Source: Dongia mobilis
GTDB taxonomy: Bacteria > Pseudomonadota > Alphaproteobacteria > Dongiales > Dongiaceae
Assembly (NCBI RefSeq): GCF_004363235.1
Contig: NZ_SNYW01000013.1
Span: forward strand, 62,001-126,000
Reading direction: 5' to 3'
DNA length: 64,000 nt
Shown piece by piece: positions 28,387 to 37,825 of the stretch (the first letter of the stretch is position 1; every line of letters starts with the position of its first letter). Position numbers and translations under genes: made by a program. Below the pieces are notes generated by a model. The model was given only the letters and a program-made list of their open reading frames with translations, made no database searches and was not told where the DNA came from.

Positions 28387-29532
28387 ATGGCAAAATCGAT
28401 CGAGCGCATTTCCCTCAACAGCATGAGCCCCGGCACCGAGCGCTTCCTCAAGGTCCATCGCTACGGCACGAAGGGCGCGCGGCCGAAGGCCTACCTGCAG
28501 GCCTCGATCCACTCGGACGAAATTCCGGGCATGCTGGCGGCCCATCATCTGATGGGGTTGCTCGACGCCGCAGAGGCGCGCGGCGAGATCGTCGGCGAGA
28601 TCGTGCTGGTACCTGTCGCCAATCCGATCGGCCTCGGCCAGATCATCAATGGCAGCCATAGCGGCCGCTATGAGTTGCGCGGCGGCGGCAATTTCAACCG
28701 GCACTGGCCGGATCTCTTCGAGGGTGTGCGCGACCTGGCAGAGCCGAAGCTGGGGCCGGATCCGGCCGCCAATGTGGCTGCCATCCGTGCGGCAATCGGC
28801 GCCCGTATCGCCCGCCTGCCGATGGATACCGAACTTGCCTGCCTGAAGGCATCGCTCGCCCGGCTCGCCTATGATTCCGACATGGTGCTGGACCTGCATT
28901 GCGACGACGAGGCCTTGATGCATGTCTACATGCAGCCGGTGCACTGGCCCGAATTTCAGGATCTCGCGGCTGAACTCGGGGCGCGCGCCTCGCTCCTCTG
29001 TGTCGATTCCGAGGCCAATTCCTTTGACGAGACCTTTTCGCTGCCCTGGACCAAGATGGCGGCGGCGGTCGGGGAAAAATTTCCGATCCCTTCCGCCTGC
29101 TTTGCCACCACGGTCGAATTCCGCGGCCAGGCCGATGTCTTCGACGAGCTTGCGGAAAAGGATGCCGTCGGTCTTTATCGCTTCCTGCAGCGCCATGGCG
29201 TCATCGCCGGCGACCCAGGCCCGGCACCGGCGCTGCAATGCGCCGGCACCGATCTCGCAGCTACCGATATCGTGCGTGCGCCAAAGGCCGGAATTCTCGC
29301 CTACAAGGTCGAACTGGGGGCCAGCGTGAAGCGTGGCGACCTCATCGCCGAAATCGTCGATCCCCTGGCCGACAGCCACGCACAGGCGCGGACACCGGTG
29401 CGCGCCGTCAATGACGGCCTGGTGCTGTCGCGCTGCCTCAGGAAACTGGTGGCCCCCGGCGAAGGCATTTCGATGATCGTCGGCGCCGAAGCCCTGGCAC
29501 ACCGCAGGGCCGGCGCGCTGCTCAGTGACTAG
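28387..29532 (+). CDS. succinylglutamate desuccinylase/aspartoacylase family protein
   Basis: 381-aa zinc carboxypeptidase-like deacylase. The ligand pair is visible in IHSDEIPG (His-x2-Glu) and the third His in LDLHCDDEA; GGGNFNRHWP is the substrate-binding Asn-Arg region. The C-terminal 90 residues resemble the barrel domain of AstE/AspA (IVRAPKAGILAYKVELGASV). It would remove an acyl group from an N-acyl amino acid or peptide. There are no other arginine-succinyltransferase genes nearby, so the substrate is open. AGGAG lies about 10 bases upstream. Confidence 0.85.
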   Translation: MAKSIERISLNSMSPGTERFLKVHRYGTKGARPKAYLQASIHSDEIPGMLAAHHLMGLLDAAEARGEIVGEIVLVPVANPIGLGQIINGSHSGRYELRGGGNFNRHWPDLFEGVRDLAEPKLGPDPAANVAAIRAAIGARIARLPMDTELACLKASLARLAYDSDMVLDLHCDDEALMHVYMQPVHWPEFQDLAAELGARASLLCVDSEANSFDETFSLPWTKMAAAVGEKFPIPSACFATTVEFRGQADVFDELAEKDAVGLYRFLQRHGVIAGDPGPAPALQCAGTDLAATDIVRAPKAGILAYKVELGASVKRGDLIAEIVDPLADSHAQARTPVRAVNDGLVLSRCLRKLVAPGEGISMIVGAEALAHRRAGALLSD

Positions 29533-29539
29533 GTAAACG

Positions 29540-30403
29540 TCAGGTCGCCATCCGCGTCGCGACCGCCCACCAATCGGGCCGATGCCGCAGCACGGCATTG
29601 CGAGCACCAAGCGCTGCGACTTCGTTCTCGAAGAGACCGAAGCAAGTGGCGCCGCTGCCGGAGAGTCGCGCCAGCAGGCAATCCGGTGTCGCCGCGAGCG
29701 CGGCAAGCACGTCGCCGACCACCGGCGCCAGCCGGGTGGCGGGTTCGGCCAGATCGTTGCGCCTTGACGCCAACGCTGCCGCCAGTTCGTGCGCATCGCG
29801 CGGCCGTTCCAGCCAATCCGCCTTGGCCGAAAACGCGCCCGCACGTGCCTTGAACACGGCGGGGGTCGGCGTTTCGACCAGCGGGTTGACCAGCAGCAGC
29901 CAGGCTTCTGGCAGCGGCGGCAGCGGCTCGATGATCTCGCCGATGCCGCTGACCAGGCTGGCACGACCGTCGAGGCAGACCGGCACGTCGGCACCGAGCG
30001 AGGCGGCGAGATCGAACAGCGCCCGCCGGTCGGGCGTCACCTGCCAGAGTCGCATCAGCGCAATGAGGGTCGCCGCCGCGTCGGCAGAACCGCCACCAAT
30101 ACCCGAGGCCAGCGGCAGGATCTTGGTGAGGGAAATGCTGGCGCCCTGCGTCGTGCCGGCAAGCTGGCGCAATCCTGCAGCCGCGCGCAGCACCAGATTG
30201 TCGGAACCAGCACTCAAGCCCGCGCCGAAGGGGCCATCGATCACGAGCGAGAGGTCGTCGGCCGGCGCCACGCGAATCTCGTCGCCGATCTCGGCGAACA
30301 CGACCAGCATGTCGAGCAGGTGGTAGCCGTCCGGCCGCCGCCCGACTACATGAAGAAAGAGGTTGATCTTGGCGCGCGCTGGCGCGCACTCGAACCTGCT
30401 CAT
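29540..30403 (-). CDS. ispE: 4-diphosphocytidyl-2-C-methyl-D-erythritol kinase
   Basis: 287-aa GHMP kinase of the non-mevalonate isoprenoid pathway. It opens with the IspE pattern [20 protein letters not shown], has the ATP-binding motif [15 protein letters not shown] (about residue 103) and ends with [12 protein letters not shown]. It follows the TPR gene on the minus strand with a 15-base gap, an order common in alphaproteobacteria. It is convergent with the AstE-like gene, only 7 bases apart. Confidence 0.95.
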   Translation of the reverse strand: MSRFECAPARAKINLFLHVVGRRPDGYHLLDMLVVFAEIGDEIRVAPADDLSLVIDGPFGAGLSAGSDNLVLRAAAGLRQLAGTTQGASISLTKILPLASGIGGGSADAAATLIALMRLWQVTPDRRALFDLAASLGADVPVCLDGRASLVSGIGEIIEPLPPLPEAWLLLVNPLVETPTPAVFKARAGAFSAKADWLERPRDAHELAAALASRRNDLAEPATRLAPVVGDVLAALAATPDCLLARLSGSGATCFGLFENEVAALGARNAVLRHRPDWWAVATRMAT

Positions 30404-30418
30404 GACCAGCCGGCCCGC

Positions 30419-32197
30419 TCAGTTGCCGGTGGCCGGGGCGGCGGGCGTCTCGGCGGCGCCCAACCCGTTCTCCAGCTTGTCCTCGATCGGCTTCACCAGA
30501 TCCGCTTCCGGTTCGAAAGAGAGGGCGCGATGCCACTGGAAGCGCGCCTCGTTCTTGCGGCCCACGCGCCAATAGGCGTCGCCCAGGTGATCATTGAGCA
30601 CGGGATCCGTCGGCTGCAATTCGACCGCGCGTTCGAGATAGGTCACCGCCTGCTCGAAATCGCCGAGCTGGTAATAGGCCCAGCCGAGGGAATCGACGAT
30701 AAAGCCTTCTTCCGGTCGCTGGTCGACCGCGCGGTGCAGCATGTCGAGCGCCTCGTCGAGGCGCTCGCGCCGCTCGACCCAGGAATAGGCCAGGTAATTG
30801 AGCACATAGGGCTGGTCCGGCGACAGATCCAGCGCTTTCAGGAAATCCGGCTCGGCCTTTTCCCATTGCTTGGCGCGCTCATGGGCGACGCCGCGTGCAT
30901 AGAACAGGGTCCAGTCGCGGGTTGCCGGCTCCTTGATGCCTGCGATGACCCGGTCGTAGGTGGCGATCGCTTCCGTGAAACGCTGGTCACGACGATAAAG
31001 ATCGCCCAGCTCGACGATTGCCTCCATCCGGTTGGGCCGCGCGGCAACCAGTCCCTCCAGGGTCGCTATGGCGCCGTCGGTATCCTTCAGCTTCTGCTGG
31101 CAGTCGGCCACGGAAATCTCGGCCGACCAGCGATAGATCGATCCGGCCGGGATGCTGCGATACATCGCGATCGCATCCTGCCAGCGCTCACCCTCCTGCA
31201 TCAGATTGCCGAGCAGCAGGCGCGCAATGTCGAGATCGTCCTTGAGCTCGAGGGACAGCCGCGCCAGGATCTTGGCCTGCTCATTGACGTTCTCGGAACT
31301 CAGCAGCGAGCCGAGATCGAACATGGCGACAGCCAGGCCGCGGCGTGCGTCCTCTACCACCGGCCCCTTGGGTGCCGGCTGGGCAATGCGCTCGAGCAAC
31401 GGGTCGCTGATCGCGGCAGCTATGCCGGATTCATCTGCCGACAACCTGGTCAGGTAGTCGCGCGCTGGCGCCGCGTCGCCCTGCCGGTGCAGAATGTCAA
31501 CGTAGAGCTCGATGAAGCGGGCACTGCCATATCCCGATTCCGCCGCCTGGCGCAGGGTGGGCAACGCCTCGGCGCCCTTGCCGAAATGGTCGAGGATGAG
31601 CGCCCTGTGCATGACGGCAATGCCGCCAAGACCGTTGACCGCGTCGAGCGCGTCAAGCTCAGCGAGTACCGCCGCCTCGTCCTTGCCTTCGCCCAGTGCC
31701 ACCCAGGCGCCGAACATCGGCTTGGCGACCCGGCTGATATTGTCGCTGCCAAAGGCGGAGAGGGCCGCGCGCGCCGCCTTGAAGTCGCCGCGCTGCGCGG
31801 CATCGGCCAGTTCGACCAGCGGAACCAGCGGCGTGCGCGCACCGCTCTGTTTCAACTTTGCCGCCAGTTCCACGGCGGACGCGAAGTCGCCGCTGCCGAC
31901 CATCGCCGCCAGCGCCCGCGAGGCGGTCACCGGGTCGCCATCCGTCTCCTTCAGGATCATGCCATAGAGTTTTGCCGCCATGGCGTCGTCGCCGGTCTCG
32001 AAGGCATGGCGACCCGCCAGGATGGCGCCGGACAAGGACCATTCCTGCGGCTGGGCGTCTGGGGCGTTGCCGGGGACCGTCTCGGCCCGCGCGGCGCCAT
32101 GCCCCTGTTCCTCGCCGGCGCAGGCGATCATGGCCGGCAGCAGGGCCAGTGCGAACAGGGCGGGTCGCAGGCGCGGCACGGAAAGGCGGATCTTCAT
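30419..32197 (-). CDS. secreted TPR-repeat protein, possible lipoprotein
   Basis: 592 aa. The N-terminal hydrophobic segment ends MIACAG, which may be a lipobox (the -3 residue is Met, so atypical) or a signal peptidase I site. The rest is helical repeats with several TPR consensus motifs, clearest in the C-terminal half (for example YVLNYLAYSWVERRERLDEALDML and GWAYYQLGDFEQAVTYLERAVEL). These proteins are scaffolds, often for envelope assembly. The partner is unknown; it is probably co-transcribed with ispE. Confidence 0.85.
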   Translation of the reverse strand: MKIRLSVPRLRPALFALALLPAMIACAGEEQGHGAARAETVPGNAPDAQPQEWSLSGAILAGRHAFETGDDAMAAKLYGMILKETDGDPVTASRALAAMVGSGDFASAVELAAKLKQSGARTPLVPLVELADAAQRGDFKAARAALSAFGSDNISRVAKPMFGAWVALGEGKDEAAVLAELDALDAVNGLGGIAVMHRALILDHFGKGAEALPTLRQAAESGYGSARFIELYVDILHRQGDAAPARDYLTRLSADESGIAAAISDPLLERIAQPAPKGPVVEDARRGLAVAMFDLGSLLSSENVNEQAKILARLSLELKDDLDIARLLLGNLMQEGERWQDAIAMYRSIPAGSIYRWSAEISVADCQQKLKDTDGAIATLEGLVAARPNRMEAIVELGDLYRRDQRFTEAIATYDRVIAGIKEPATRDWTLFYARGVAHERAKQWEKAEPDFLKALDLSPDQPYVLNYLAYSWVERRERLDEALDMLHRAVDQRPEEGFIVDSLGWAYYQLGDFEQAVTYLERAVELQPTDPVLNDHLGDAYWRVGRKNEARFQWHRALSFEPEADLVKPIEDKLENGLGAAETPAAPATGN

Positions 32198-32413
32198 GGG
32201 CGGCGGCAGCCTTTAAGGTGTTGAATTGACGTGTTCAAACACCACTCTTAGCAGGAAGTGCCCGAACCAGAAAGGGGCGCCTGTCACAGGCATAAGCGGC
32301 GCCGGACCTGGCGCGTCGGCGTCGCGGCCATCGCAATCATTCCCGTCGCCTAAGTGTGCCGTGGCATTTCGCCGGCTCCCGCCGATCCCGCGTTCCCCGA
32401 CTGGCGCCGCCAG

Positions 32414-32459
32414 GACGAAGGGCGCCACCAAGACGAAGGGCGCCACGCGGGCGCCCTTC
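32414..32459 (-). terminator. direct repeats and stem-loop downstream of ETF-QO gene
   Basis: GACGAAGGGCGCCAC occurs twice with an 18-bp period (32414-32428, 32432-32446). The second copy forms a perfect 10-bp stem GAAGGGCGCC / GGCGCCCTTC with a 5-base loop (32435-32459), just past the ETF-QO stop at 32466. No T-run follows on the minus strand, so it is a weak terminator or a transcript-stabilising hairpin. The rest of the 268-base gap up to the TPR gene holds nothing I recognise. Confidence 0.4.
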
Positions 32460-32465
32460 TCGAAG

Positions 32466-34118
32466 CTACATGTTCGGATAGTTGGGTCCGCCGCCGCCCT
32501 CCGGCGTCACCCAGTTGATGTTCTGGGTGGGATCCTTGATGTCGCAGGTCTTGCAGTGGACACAGTTCTGCGCGTTGATCTGCAGCCGCGGATTGGTGCC
32601 ATCGCTTTCGCGCATGATCTCGTAGACGCCGGCCGGGCAATAGCGCTGTTCCGGCGCGTCATAGAGAGCCAGGTTGACCTCGATGGGAACTTTCGGATCC
32701 TTGAGCGTCAGGTGGCAGGGCTGGTCCTCCTCGTGGTTGGTTGAGGAGAGGAAGACCGAGGAAAGCCGGTCGAAGGACAGCTTGTTGTCGGGCTTGGGAT
32801 ACTGGATCGGCTTGAAGCCGTCTTTCTTCTTGATCTTGGCGTTGTCGGGCGTCTTGTTGTGGAGCGTCCAGGGCGCCTTGCCGCCGAACAGCTTCTGATC
32901 CATGCCGGCCATGATGGTGCCGAGGAGCAGGCCCTTGCTCATCCAGGGCTTGAAGTTGCGCGCCTTGTAGAGTTCCTCGTGCAGCCAGGATTTCTCGAAG
33001 GCCTCCGGATAGGCGGCAAGTTCGTCATGCTGGCGCTCGGCACCCAGGGCCGAGAAGGCCGCCTCCGCGGCCAGCATGCCGGTCTTGATCGCGGCATGGC
33101 TGCCCTTGATGCGCGGCACGTTGAGAAAGCCGGCATTGTCGCCGATGAGGGCGCCGCCGGGGAAGGTGAGCTTGGGCAGGGCCTGCAGGCCGCCCGTGAC
33201 GATGGCGCGGGCACCATAGGCGACACGGCGGCCGCCTTCCAGGAATTCGGCCACCGCCGGGTGGTGCTTGTAGCGCTGGAATTCCTCGAACGGATAGAGA
33301 TAGGGATTCTGGTAGCCGAGGCCGATGACGAAGCCCACCATCACCTGGTTGTTCTCGCCGTGATAGAGGAACGAGCCGCCATAGGTCGAATTGTCCATCG
33401 GCCAGCCGGCGGTGTGCATGACCAGGCCCGGCTTGTGCTTGGCGGGATCGATGTCCCACAATTCCTTGATGCCGATCGAATAGCTCTGCGCATCCTTGCC
33501 GTCATCCAGGCGGAAATGGCTGATGAGGCGCTTGCCGAGCGAGCCGCGGCAGCCTTCGGCAAAGAGCGTGTACTTGCCCATGAGGGCCATGCCGGGCTGG
33601 AACTCGGCCTTTTCGCTGCCATCCTTGGCGCGGCCCATATCCCCGGTGACGATGCCGAGCACTTTCTTCTTCTCGTCATCGAAAACGATGTCGGCAGCGG
33701 CGAAGCCCGGGAAGATCTCGACGCCCAGCGCTTCCGCCTGGGTCGCCAGCCAGCGGCAGACATTGCCGAGGCTGATGATGTAATTGCCTTCGTTGTGCAG
33801 GCTGTCCGGCAGCAGCGCATTCGGGAAGCGGATCGATTTCTGCTCATTGGTCAGGAACAGGAAGCGGTCCTCGGTCACCGGACAGTTGAGCGGCGCCCCG
33901 TCTTCCTTCCAGTTCGGCAACAATTCGGTAATTGCGCGCGGGTCCATGATGGCGCCGGAAAGAATATGGGCGCCGATTTCGGAACCCTTCTCGATCACGA
34001 CGACGGACACCTCCTTGCCGGATTCGGCCGCCATCTGCTTGAGGCGGATCGCGGCGCTCAAGCCGGCGGGGCCGCCGCCAACGATCACCACGTCATATTC
34101 CATCACTTCGCGATCCAT
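32466..34118 (-). CDS. electron transfer flavoprotein-ubiquinone oxidoreductase
   Basis: 550-aa membrane-associated flavoprotein that passes electrons from ETF, fed by acyl-CoA and choline-derivative dehydrogenases, to ubiquinone. The N-terminal FAD motif is VVIVGGGPAGLSAAIRL. The C-terminal ferredoxin-like domain has the four 4Fe-4S cysteines in YCPAGVYEI and NCVHCKTCDIKDP. The GxGYxNPY-type substrate region is present. GGAGG lies 7 bases before ATG 34118. Its upstream region has a consensus -35 box with a palindrome in the spacer, suggesting repressor control. Confidence 0.96.
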   Translation of the reverse strand: MDREVMEYDVVIVGGGPAGLSAAIRLKQMAAESGKEVSVVVIEKGSEIGAHILSGAIMDPRAITELLPNWKEDGAPLNCPVTEDRFLFLTNEQKSIRFPNALLPDSLHNEGNYIISLGNVCRWLATQAEALGVEIFPGFAAADIVFDDEKKKVLGIVTGDMGRAKDGSEKAEFQPGMALMGKYTLFAEGCRGSLGKRLISHFRLDDGKDAQSYSIGIKELWDIDPAKHKPGLVMHTAGWPMDNSTYGGSFLYHGENNQVMVGFVIGLGYQNPYLYPFEEFQRYKHHPAVAEFLEGGRRVAYGARAIVTGGLQALPKLTFPGGALIGDNAGFLNVPRIKGSHAAIKTGMLAAEAAFSALGAERQHDELAAYPEAFEKSWLHEELYKARNFKPWMSKGLLLGTIMAGMDQKLFGGKAPWTLHNKTPDNAKIKKKDGFKPIQYPKPDNKLSFDRLSSVFLSSTNHEEDQPCHLTLKDPKVPIEVNLALYDAPEQRYCPAGVYEIMRESDGTNPRLQINAQNCVHCKTCDIKDPTQNINWVTPEGGGGPNYPNM

Positions 34119-34190
34119 CTCATCCCTCCCCAGGCTGACGGACGACCGGCACCCAAGCGCTGGTCCTGGCGTCCGTTGGCAGCGATCTCG

Positions 34191-34213
34191 CTGTACACTT
34201 GTACAGTTGTCAA
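34191..34213 (-). promoter_or_regulatory. ETF-QO promoter with palindromic operator in the spacer
   Basis: On the minus strand a perfect TTGACA (-35, 34213-34208) is followed within the 17-base spacer by CTGTAC-AAGT-GTACAG, a perfect 6-bp inverted repeat (34206-34191). The -10 that would follow (CGAGAT) is poor. The palindrome is 73 bases before the ETF-QO ATG. A repressor bound there would block polymerase; a TetR-type fatty-acid regulator is a guess. Confidence 0.5.
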
Positions 34214-34314
34214 ATAACGCCCGTGTGCTTACACCGGCGAACCCATCAACGCAACCGTGCCGGCGCTATCGACGGCATGCAGATTGGCGCGTCAGCCGGT
34301 CGGCCAAACTCCCC

Positions 34315-34345
34315 TTTTGTGGACCCGGGCAAGCCCCGGATGCTA
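34315..34345. repeat. possible half copy of the composite palindromic repeat
   Basis: TTTTGTGGA followed by CCGGG-CAAGC-CCCGG and ATGC mirrors the right half of the elements at 16083 and 41410 (AAACTTGTGGAT-hairpin-ATGACA), but the ATGACA end is not conserved. It lies directly before the UDG gene. Confidence 0.35.
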
Positions 34346-34355
34346 GCCTTGCCGC

Positions 34356-35276
34356 ATGAGCAGCGACGGCCCATTTTCCGACACTCACGCGTCCATTCCC
34401 GACGCCGCATCCCTGGATGACGCAGCCGCGCTCCGCCTGCTCTCTTTATATACCGCCTTCGGGGCGGATGCCGCGATCGCGGATGAGCCGCAGGATCGCT
34501 TCTCCGAATCGGCGCGGCCAGAAGGCAATCGCCCCGGCCCGATCGCGCCCCGGCCGGCGACAATGCGGGAACCAGCGCCGCCACGCCAGGCCGAGCCGAG
34601 GGTGCCACGGTCGATCCCAGCCGGAACCGGCATTGGCAGGGGTGGTGGTGAAAGCCAACTGGCCCAATCGGCCCGCGAGGCTGCGCGCAGTGCCGCCGAT
34701 CTCGACGCCTTGCGCGCCGCCCTCCTTGCCTTCGACGGGCTTGCCGCCCTGCGCCAGCGGGCGACCAACCTGGTGTTTGCCGACGGCAATCCGGAAGCCA
34801 GGGTGATGCTGGTGGGCGAGGCGCCAGGCGCCGACGAGGACCGCATCGGCAAACCATTCGTCGGGGTCTCCGGCCAGTTGCTGGACCGGATGCTGGCGGC
34901 AATCGGCCTCGACCGCAGCCGTTTCTACATCACCAACACCTGTTTCTGGCGGCCACCGGGCAACCGCAAGCCGACCGAGGCGGAACTGGTGGCCCAGGCC
35001 CCCTTCGTCAGCCGCCATATCGAGCTCATCAACCCGGCCATCCTGGTCCTGGTCGGCGCCAGTGCTGCCCATACCCTGCTCGGCACCCAGGACGGCATCA
35101 CGCGACTGCGTGGGCGCTGGTTCGACTATCGCTCGGACGGGCTCGCCCGGGCGATCCCAGCCCTGCCGATCTTCCATCCCGCCTTCCTTCTGCGCCAGCC
35201 GGCCCAGAAGCGCGAAACCTGGGCTGATCTGCTCAAGCTAAAGGCGCGGCTGGCCGCACTCGCCATGCCGGCCTGA
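34356..35276 (+). CDS. uracil-DNA glycosylase, family 4-like, lacking Fe-S cysteines
   Basis: 306 aa. A low-complexity Pro/Ala/Arg-rich N-terminal region (about 1-120) is followed by the catalytic domain: [21 protein letters not shown] (motif A), [10 protein letters not shown], and the C-terminal [14 protein letters not shown] (HP loop). Family 4 UDGs bind [4Fe-4S] through four cysteines, but this protein has a single Cys (NTCFW), so the cluster must be absent. It would excise uracil from DNA or act on another damaged base. It is divergent from ETF-QO with a 237-base gap. Confidence 0.85.
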   Translation: MSSDGPFSDTHASIPDAASLDDAAALRLLSLYTAFGADAAIADEPQDRFSESARPEGNRPGPIAPRPATMREPAPPRQAEPRVPRSIPAGTGIGRGGGESQLAQSAREAARSAADLDALRAALLAFDGLAALRQRATNLVFADGNPEARVMLVGEAPGADEDRIGKPFVGVSGQLLDRMLAAIGLDRSRFYITNTCFWRPPGNRKPTEAELVAQAPFVSRHIELINPAILVLVGASAAHTLLGTQDGITRLRGRWFDYRSDGLARAIPALPIFHPAFLLRQPAQKRETWADLLKLKARLAALAMPA

Positions 35277-35582
35277 TGGGGCTGGCAGTGTTTTGGGCAA
35301 GAATGCTGTCCCATTAACGAAATTGTGCCGCGTCAAGTCCCCGCGACGATATTTCACGTCGGCTAAAATTTTAGGCGCTTAATCAATATATTGTAGGACG
35401 CGCCCCACCAGGCACCATATCTGTAGATCGGTCACGGTTTTTTTGCTGGACTGGCTGGGTTTCAGACGCTAACGCTGGAACCCGCAAACACGCTTCTTGT
35501 TAACATTCGGCGAGGATGGGACGCCGAAGCCCGCGGGACTGAACGATGGGCACTCGCTCTTAAGGGGGGCGACAGGTTGAAG
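35277..35582. promoter_or_regulatory. 306-base AT-rich gap upstream of slt
   Basis: This gap is clearly more AT-rich than its surroundings between about 35320 and 35440. It contains the perfect 12-bp palindrome CTAAAATTTTAG (35363-35374) and a following TTAATCAATATATTG stretch with TATATT as a possible -10. No gene or RNA is recognisable. It probably holds the slt promoter. Confidence 0.4.
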
Positions 35583-37169
35583 ATGATTATTCGGCAACAC
35601 GGCTGGCGCCGGATCCTGGCGTCGACCGCGCTGGTGGCCCTGTTCACGCAGGGGCTGCCGGTCGCTGGTACGAGTCTCGGGATCAAACCCGCAGCGGCGC
35701 AGGAAGCCGCCGAGGAACTGAGCGCCGCCACCTTGGGCAATGGCAGCACCGCCTCGCTGCCCAGCGACATGCCCGAGATGTTGGGTGCCGCCCTGCCCAA
35801 TCCGCTCGATCCGGTCGATGCCGACCGCTATCGCCAGATTTTCCGCCGTCAGGCCGCGGGCGATTTCGCCGGCGCCGACCGCCTGATCGGCAGCCTCACC
35901 GATCCGCTGCTGCTCGGCCACGTTCTGGCGGACCGCTATCTGTCGCCCAGCTACAAGAGTCGGGCCAAGGAACTGACCGAATGGATGGCGGCCTATCCGG
36001 GTCATCCGCAGGCCAAGTATATCTACCGCCTCGCCCTGAAGAAGGGCGCCAGCGAGGGCGCGCTGAAATCGCCGAAATTCGACATCACCCGGGTCGGCAC
36101 GCCGGACGAGAGCACCAAGGATACCGACCAGAACTGGCGCGCCGGTCTCGCGGCCTGGGGCAAGCGCGATTACGCGCGCGCTGCCGCGCTGTTCGAGAAG
36201 GCCGCCGGACAGAAATCGCTTTCGGACTGGGAACGCTCGGCAGCCGCCTATTGGGCGGCGCGCGCCCATGTCCGCGCAAAGCAGCCGCAGCAGGTCAGCG
36301 AATGGCTGAAGCTGGCGGCCGCCGCCCCGCGGACCTTCTATGGCCATCTTGCCACGCGCGCCCTCGGTCTTGAGCCCAGCTATGACTGGCGCGTGCCGAC
36401 ACTGAATACCGGCCATGGCGACCAGTTGATGCAGAGCCGCACCGGCCAGCGCGCCCTTGGCCTGCTGCAGATCGGCCAGACCGATCTGGCCGAGAAGGAA
36501 TTGCTGATCCTGCAGAGCGAGGCCGGAAGCAGCTTGTCCGACGCGCTGCTCGCGATCTCGCAATCCTACCGCCTGCCCTCGCTGGCCCTGAAGATCGGCA
36601 CCTGGCATGCCATCAAGGGTGGCGAGCGGCGCGATTCCGCGCTCTATCCGCTGCCCTCCTGGAAGCCGGCCGGCGGCTTCAAGATCGATCCGGCGCTGCT
36701 TTATGCGATTATGCGCCAGGAATCCGGGTTCAATCCCAATGCCATCTCGAGCGCCGGCGCTACCGGTCTGATGCAGCTGATGCCGGCCACGGCCAGGGCC
36801 ATCGGCGCGCCGGAATCCGCCTCGCTCAAGGATCCGCTGGTGTCGCTGAAATATGGCGAGAAGTACATCGATCGCCTGCTCGCCGAGCCTTCCGTCGGCG
36901 GCGACCTCTTCCTGATGGCGATCTCCTACAATGCGGGACCAGGCAACCTCATCAAGTGGAAGAAGAGCATCAAGGGCAGCGACGACCCGCTCTTCTTCAT
37001 CGAGAACATCCCTTCGCAGGAAACCCGCAATTTCGTCGAACGCGTGATTGCCGCCTATTGGGTTTATCAGGCGCGCCTCGGCCAGCCGCAGCGCTCTCTC
37101 GAAGCCGTCGCCAACGGCGCCTGGCCCACCTACCAGAAGAGCGGCGCCACGGCGACTGCGGCGAACTGA
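35583..37169 (+). CDS. slt: soluble lytic murein transglycosylase
   Basis: 528 aa, exported: a signal peptide (WRRILASTALVALFTQGLPVAG...AAAQ) leads an alpha-helical superhelix of TPR-like repeats (about 60-350) and a C-terminal SLT domain. The SLT domain shows the catalytic Glu in AIMRQESGFNP, then SSAGATGLMQLMPATA and AISYNAGPGN. It cleaves peptidoglycan glycan strands with 1,6-anhydro product formation. ATG 35583 is used; a TTG two codons upstream is also possible, with a GGGGGG stretch 8 bases before it. Confidence 0.93.
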   Translation: MIIRQHGWRRILASTALVALFTQGLPVAGTSLGIKPAAAQEAAEELSAATLGNGSTASLPSDMPEMLGAALPNPLDPVDADRYRQIFRRQAAGDFAGADRLIGSLTDPLLLGHVLADRYLSPSYKSRAKELTEWMAAYPGHPQAKYIYRLALKKGASEGALKSPKFDITRVGTPDESTKDTDQNWRAGLAAWGKRDYARAAALFEKAAGQKSLSDWERSAAAYWAARAHVRAKQPQQVSEWLKLAAAAPRTFYGHLATRALGLEPSYDWRVPTLNTGHGDQLMQSRTGQRALGLLQIGQTDLAEKELLILQSEAGSSLSDALLAISQSYRLPSLALKIGTWHAIKGGERRDSALYPLPSWKPAGGFKIDPALLYAIMRQESGFNPNAISSAGATGLMQLMPATARAIGAPESASLKDPLVSLKYGEKYIDRLLAEPSVGGDLFLMAISYNAGPGNLIKWKKSIKGSDDPLFFIENIPSQETRNFVERVIAAYWVYQARLGQPQRSLEAVANGAWPTYQKSGATATAAN

Positions 37170-37232
37170 TCCTCGCGACCGCCGGCATCTGGCCTGTATA
37201 CTGATCGCGGCTTTAACATCGAGGCAGCGACC

Positions 37233-37769
37233 ATGTCCCGCATCGACGAGCAGCGCCCCTTTCTTCCCGTCAACATCGCCATTCTGACGGTCTCGGATTC
37301 GCGCGGACCTGCCGATGACCGGTCAGGCGACGCACTCGTCGAGATGCTGACCCGCGACGGCCACCGCCTTGCCGACCGGGCTATCGTCAAGGACGATATC
37401 CCGGCCATCGTCGGCAGGCTGACGCAATGGATCGCCGACCCCGCGATCGATGTGGTCATCTCCACGGGCGGCACGGGTGTGACCGGCCGCGACGTGACGC
37501 CGGAAGCCTTCGAACGCGTCTTCGAGAAGAAGATCGACGGTTTCGGCGAGCTCTTTCGCTGGCTCTCCTACCAGAAGGTGAAGACCTCGACCATCCAGTC
37601 ACGCGCCGTGGGCGGGGTCGCCGGCGGCACCTATCTCTTCGCCCTGCCCGGCTCGCCTTCCGCCTGCCGCGACGGCTGGGAGGAGATCCTGAAATGGCAG
37701 CTCGACAACCGCCACCGCCCCTGCAACCTGGTCGAGTTGATGCCGCGTCTGCAGGAGCATCGGCGCTGA
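37233..37769 (+). CDS. moaB: molybdenum cofactor biosynthesis protein B
   Basis: 178-aa MoaB/MogA-fold protein. LTVSDSRG, ISTGGTGVTGRDVTPEA and the C-terminal LPGSPSACRDGW are the molybdopterin-binding signatures. It is predicted to adenylylate molybdopterin for molybdate insertion, or to act in a related step. It stands 63 bases after slt and on the same strand as the radical SAM gene. No other moa or moe genes are in the window. Confidence 0.92.
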   Translation: MSRIDEQRPFLPVNIAILTVSDSRGPADDRSGDALVEMLTRDGHRLADRAIVKDDIPAIVGRLTQWIADPAIDVVISTGGTGVTGRDVTPEAFERVFEKKIDGFGELFRWLSYQKVKTSTIQSRAVGGVAGGTYLFALPGSPSACRDGWEEILKWQLDNRHRPCNLVELMPRLQEHRR

Positions 37770-37825
37770 CTCTCACCTGATTCTTTGTTCTTGAAATGTT
37801 CCATTTCGCGTGGCAGGTTTTTGCC

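Noticed and set aside
29789-32224. Plus-strand open frame of about 811 codons opposite the TPR and ispE genes
   Set aside because: Antisense of two well-supported genes, with low-complexity His/Gln/Arg-rich translation and no domain.
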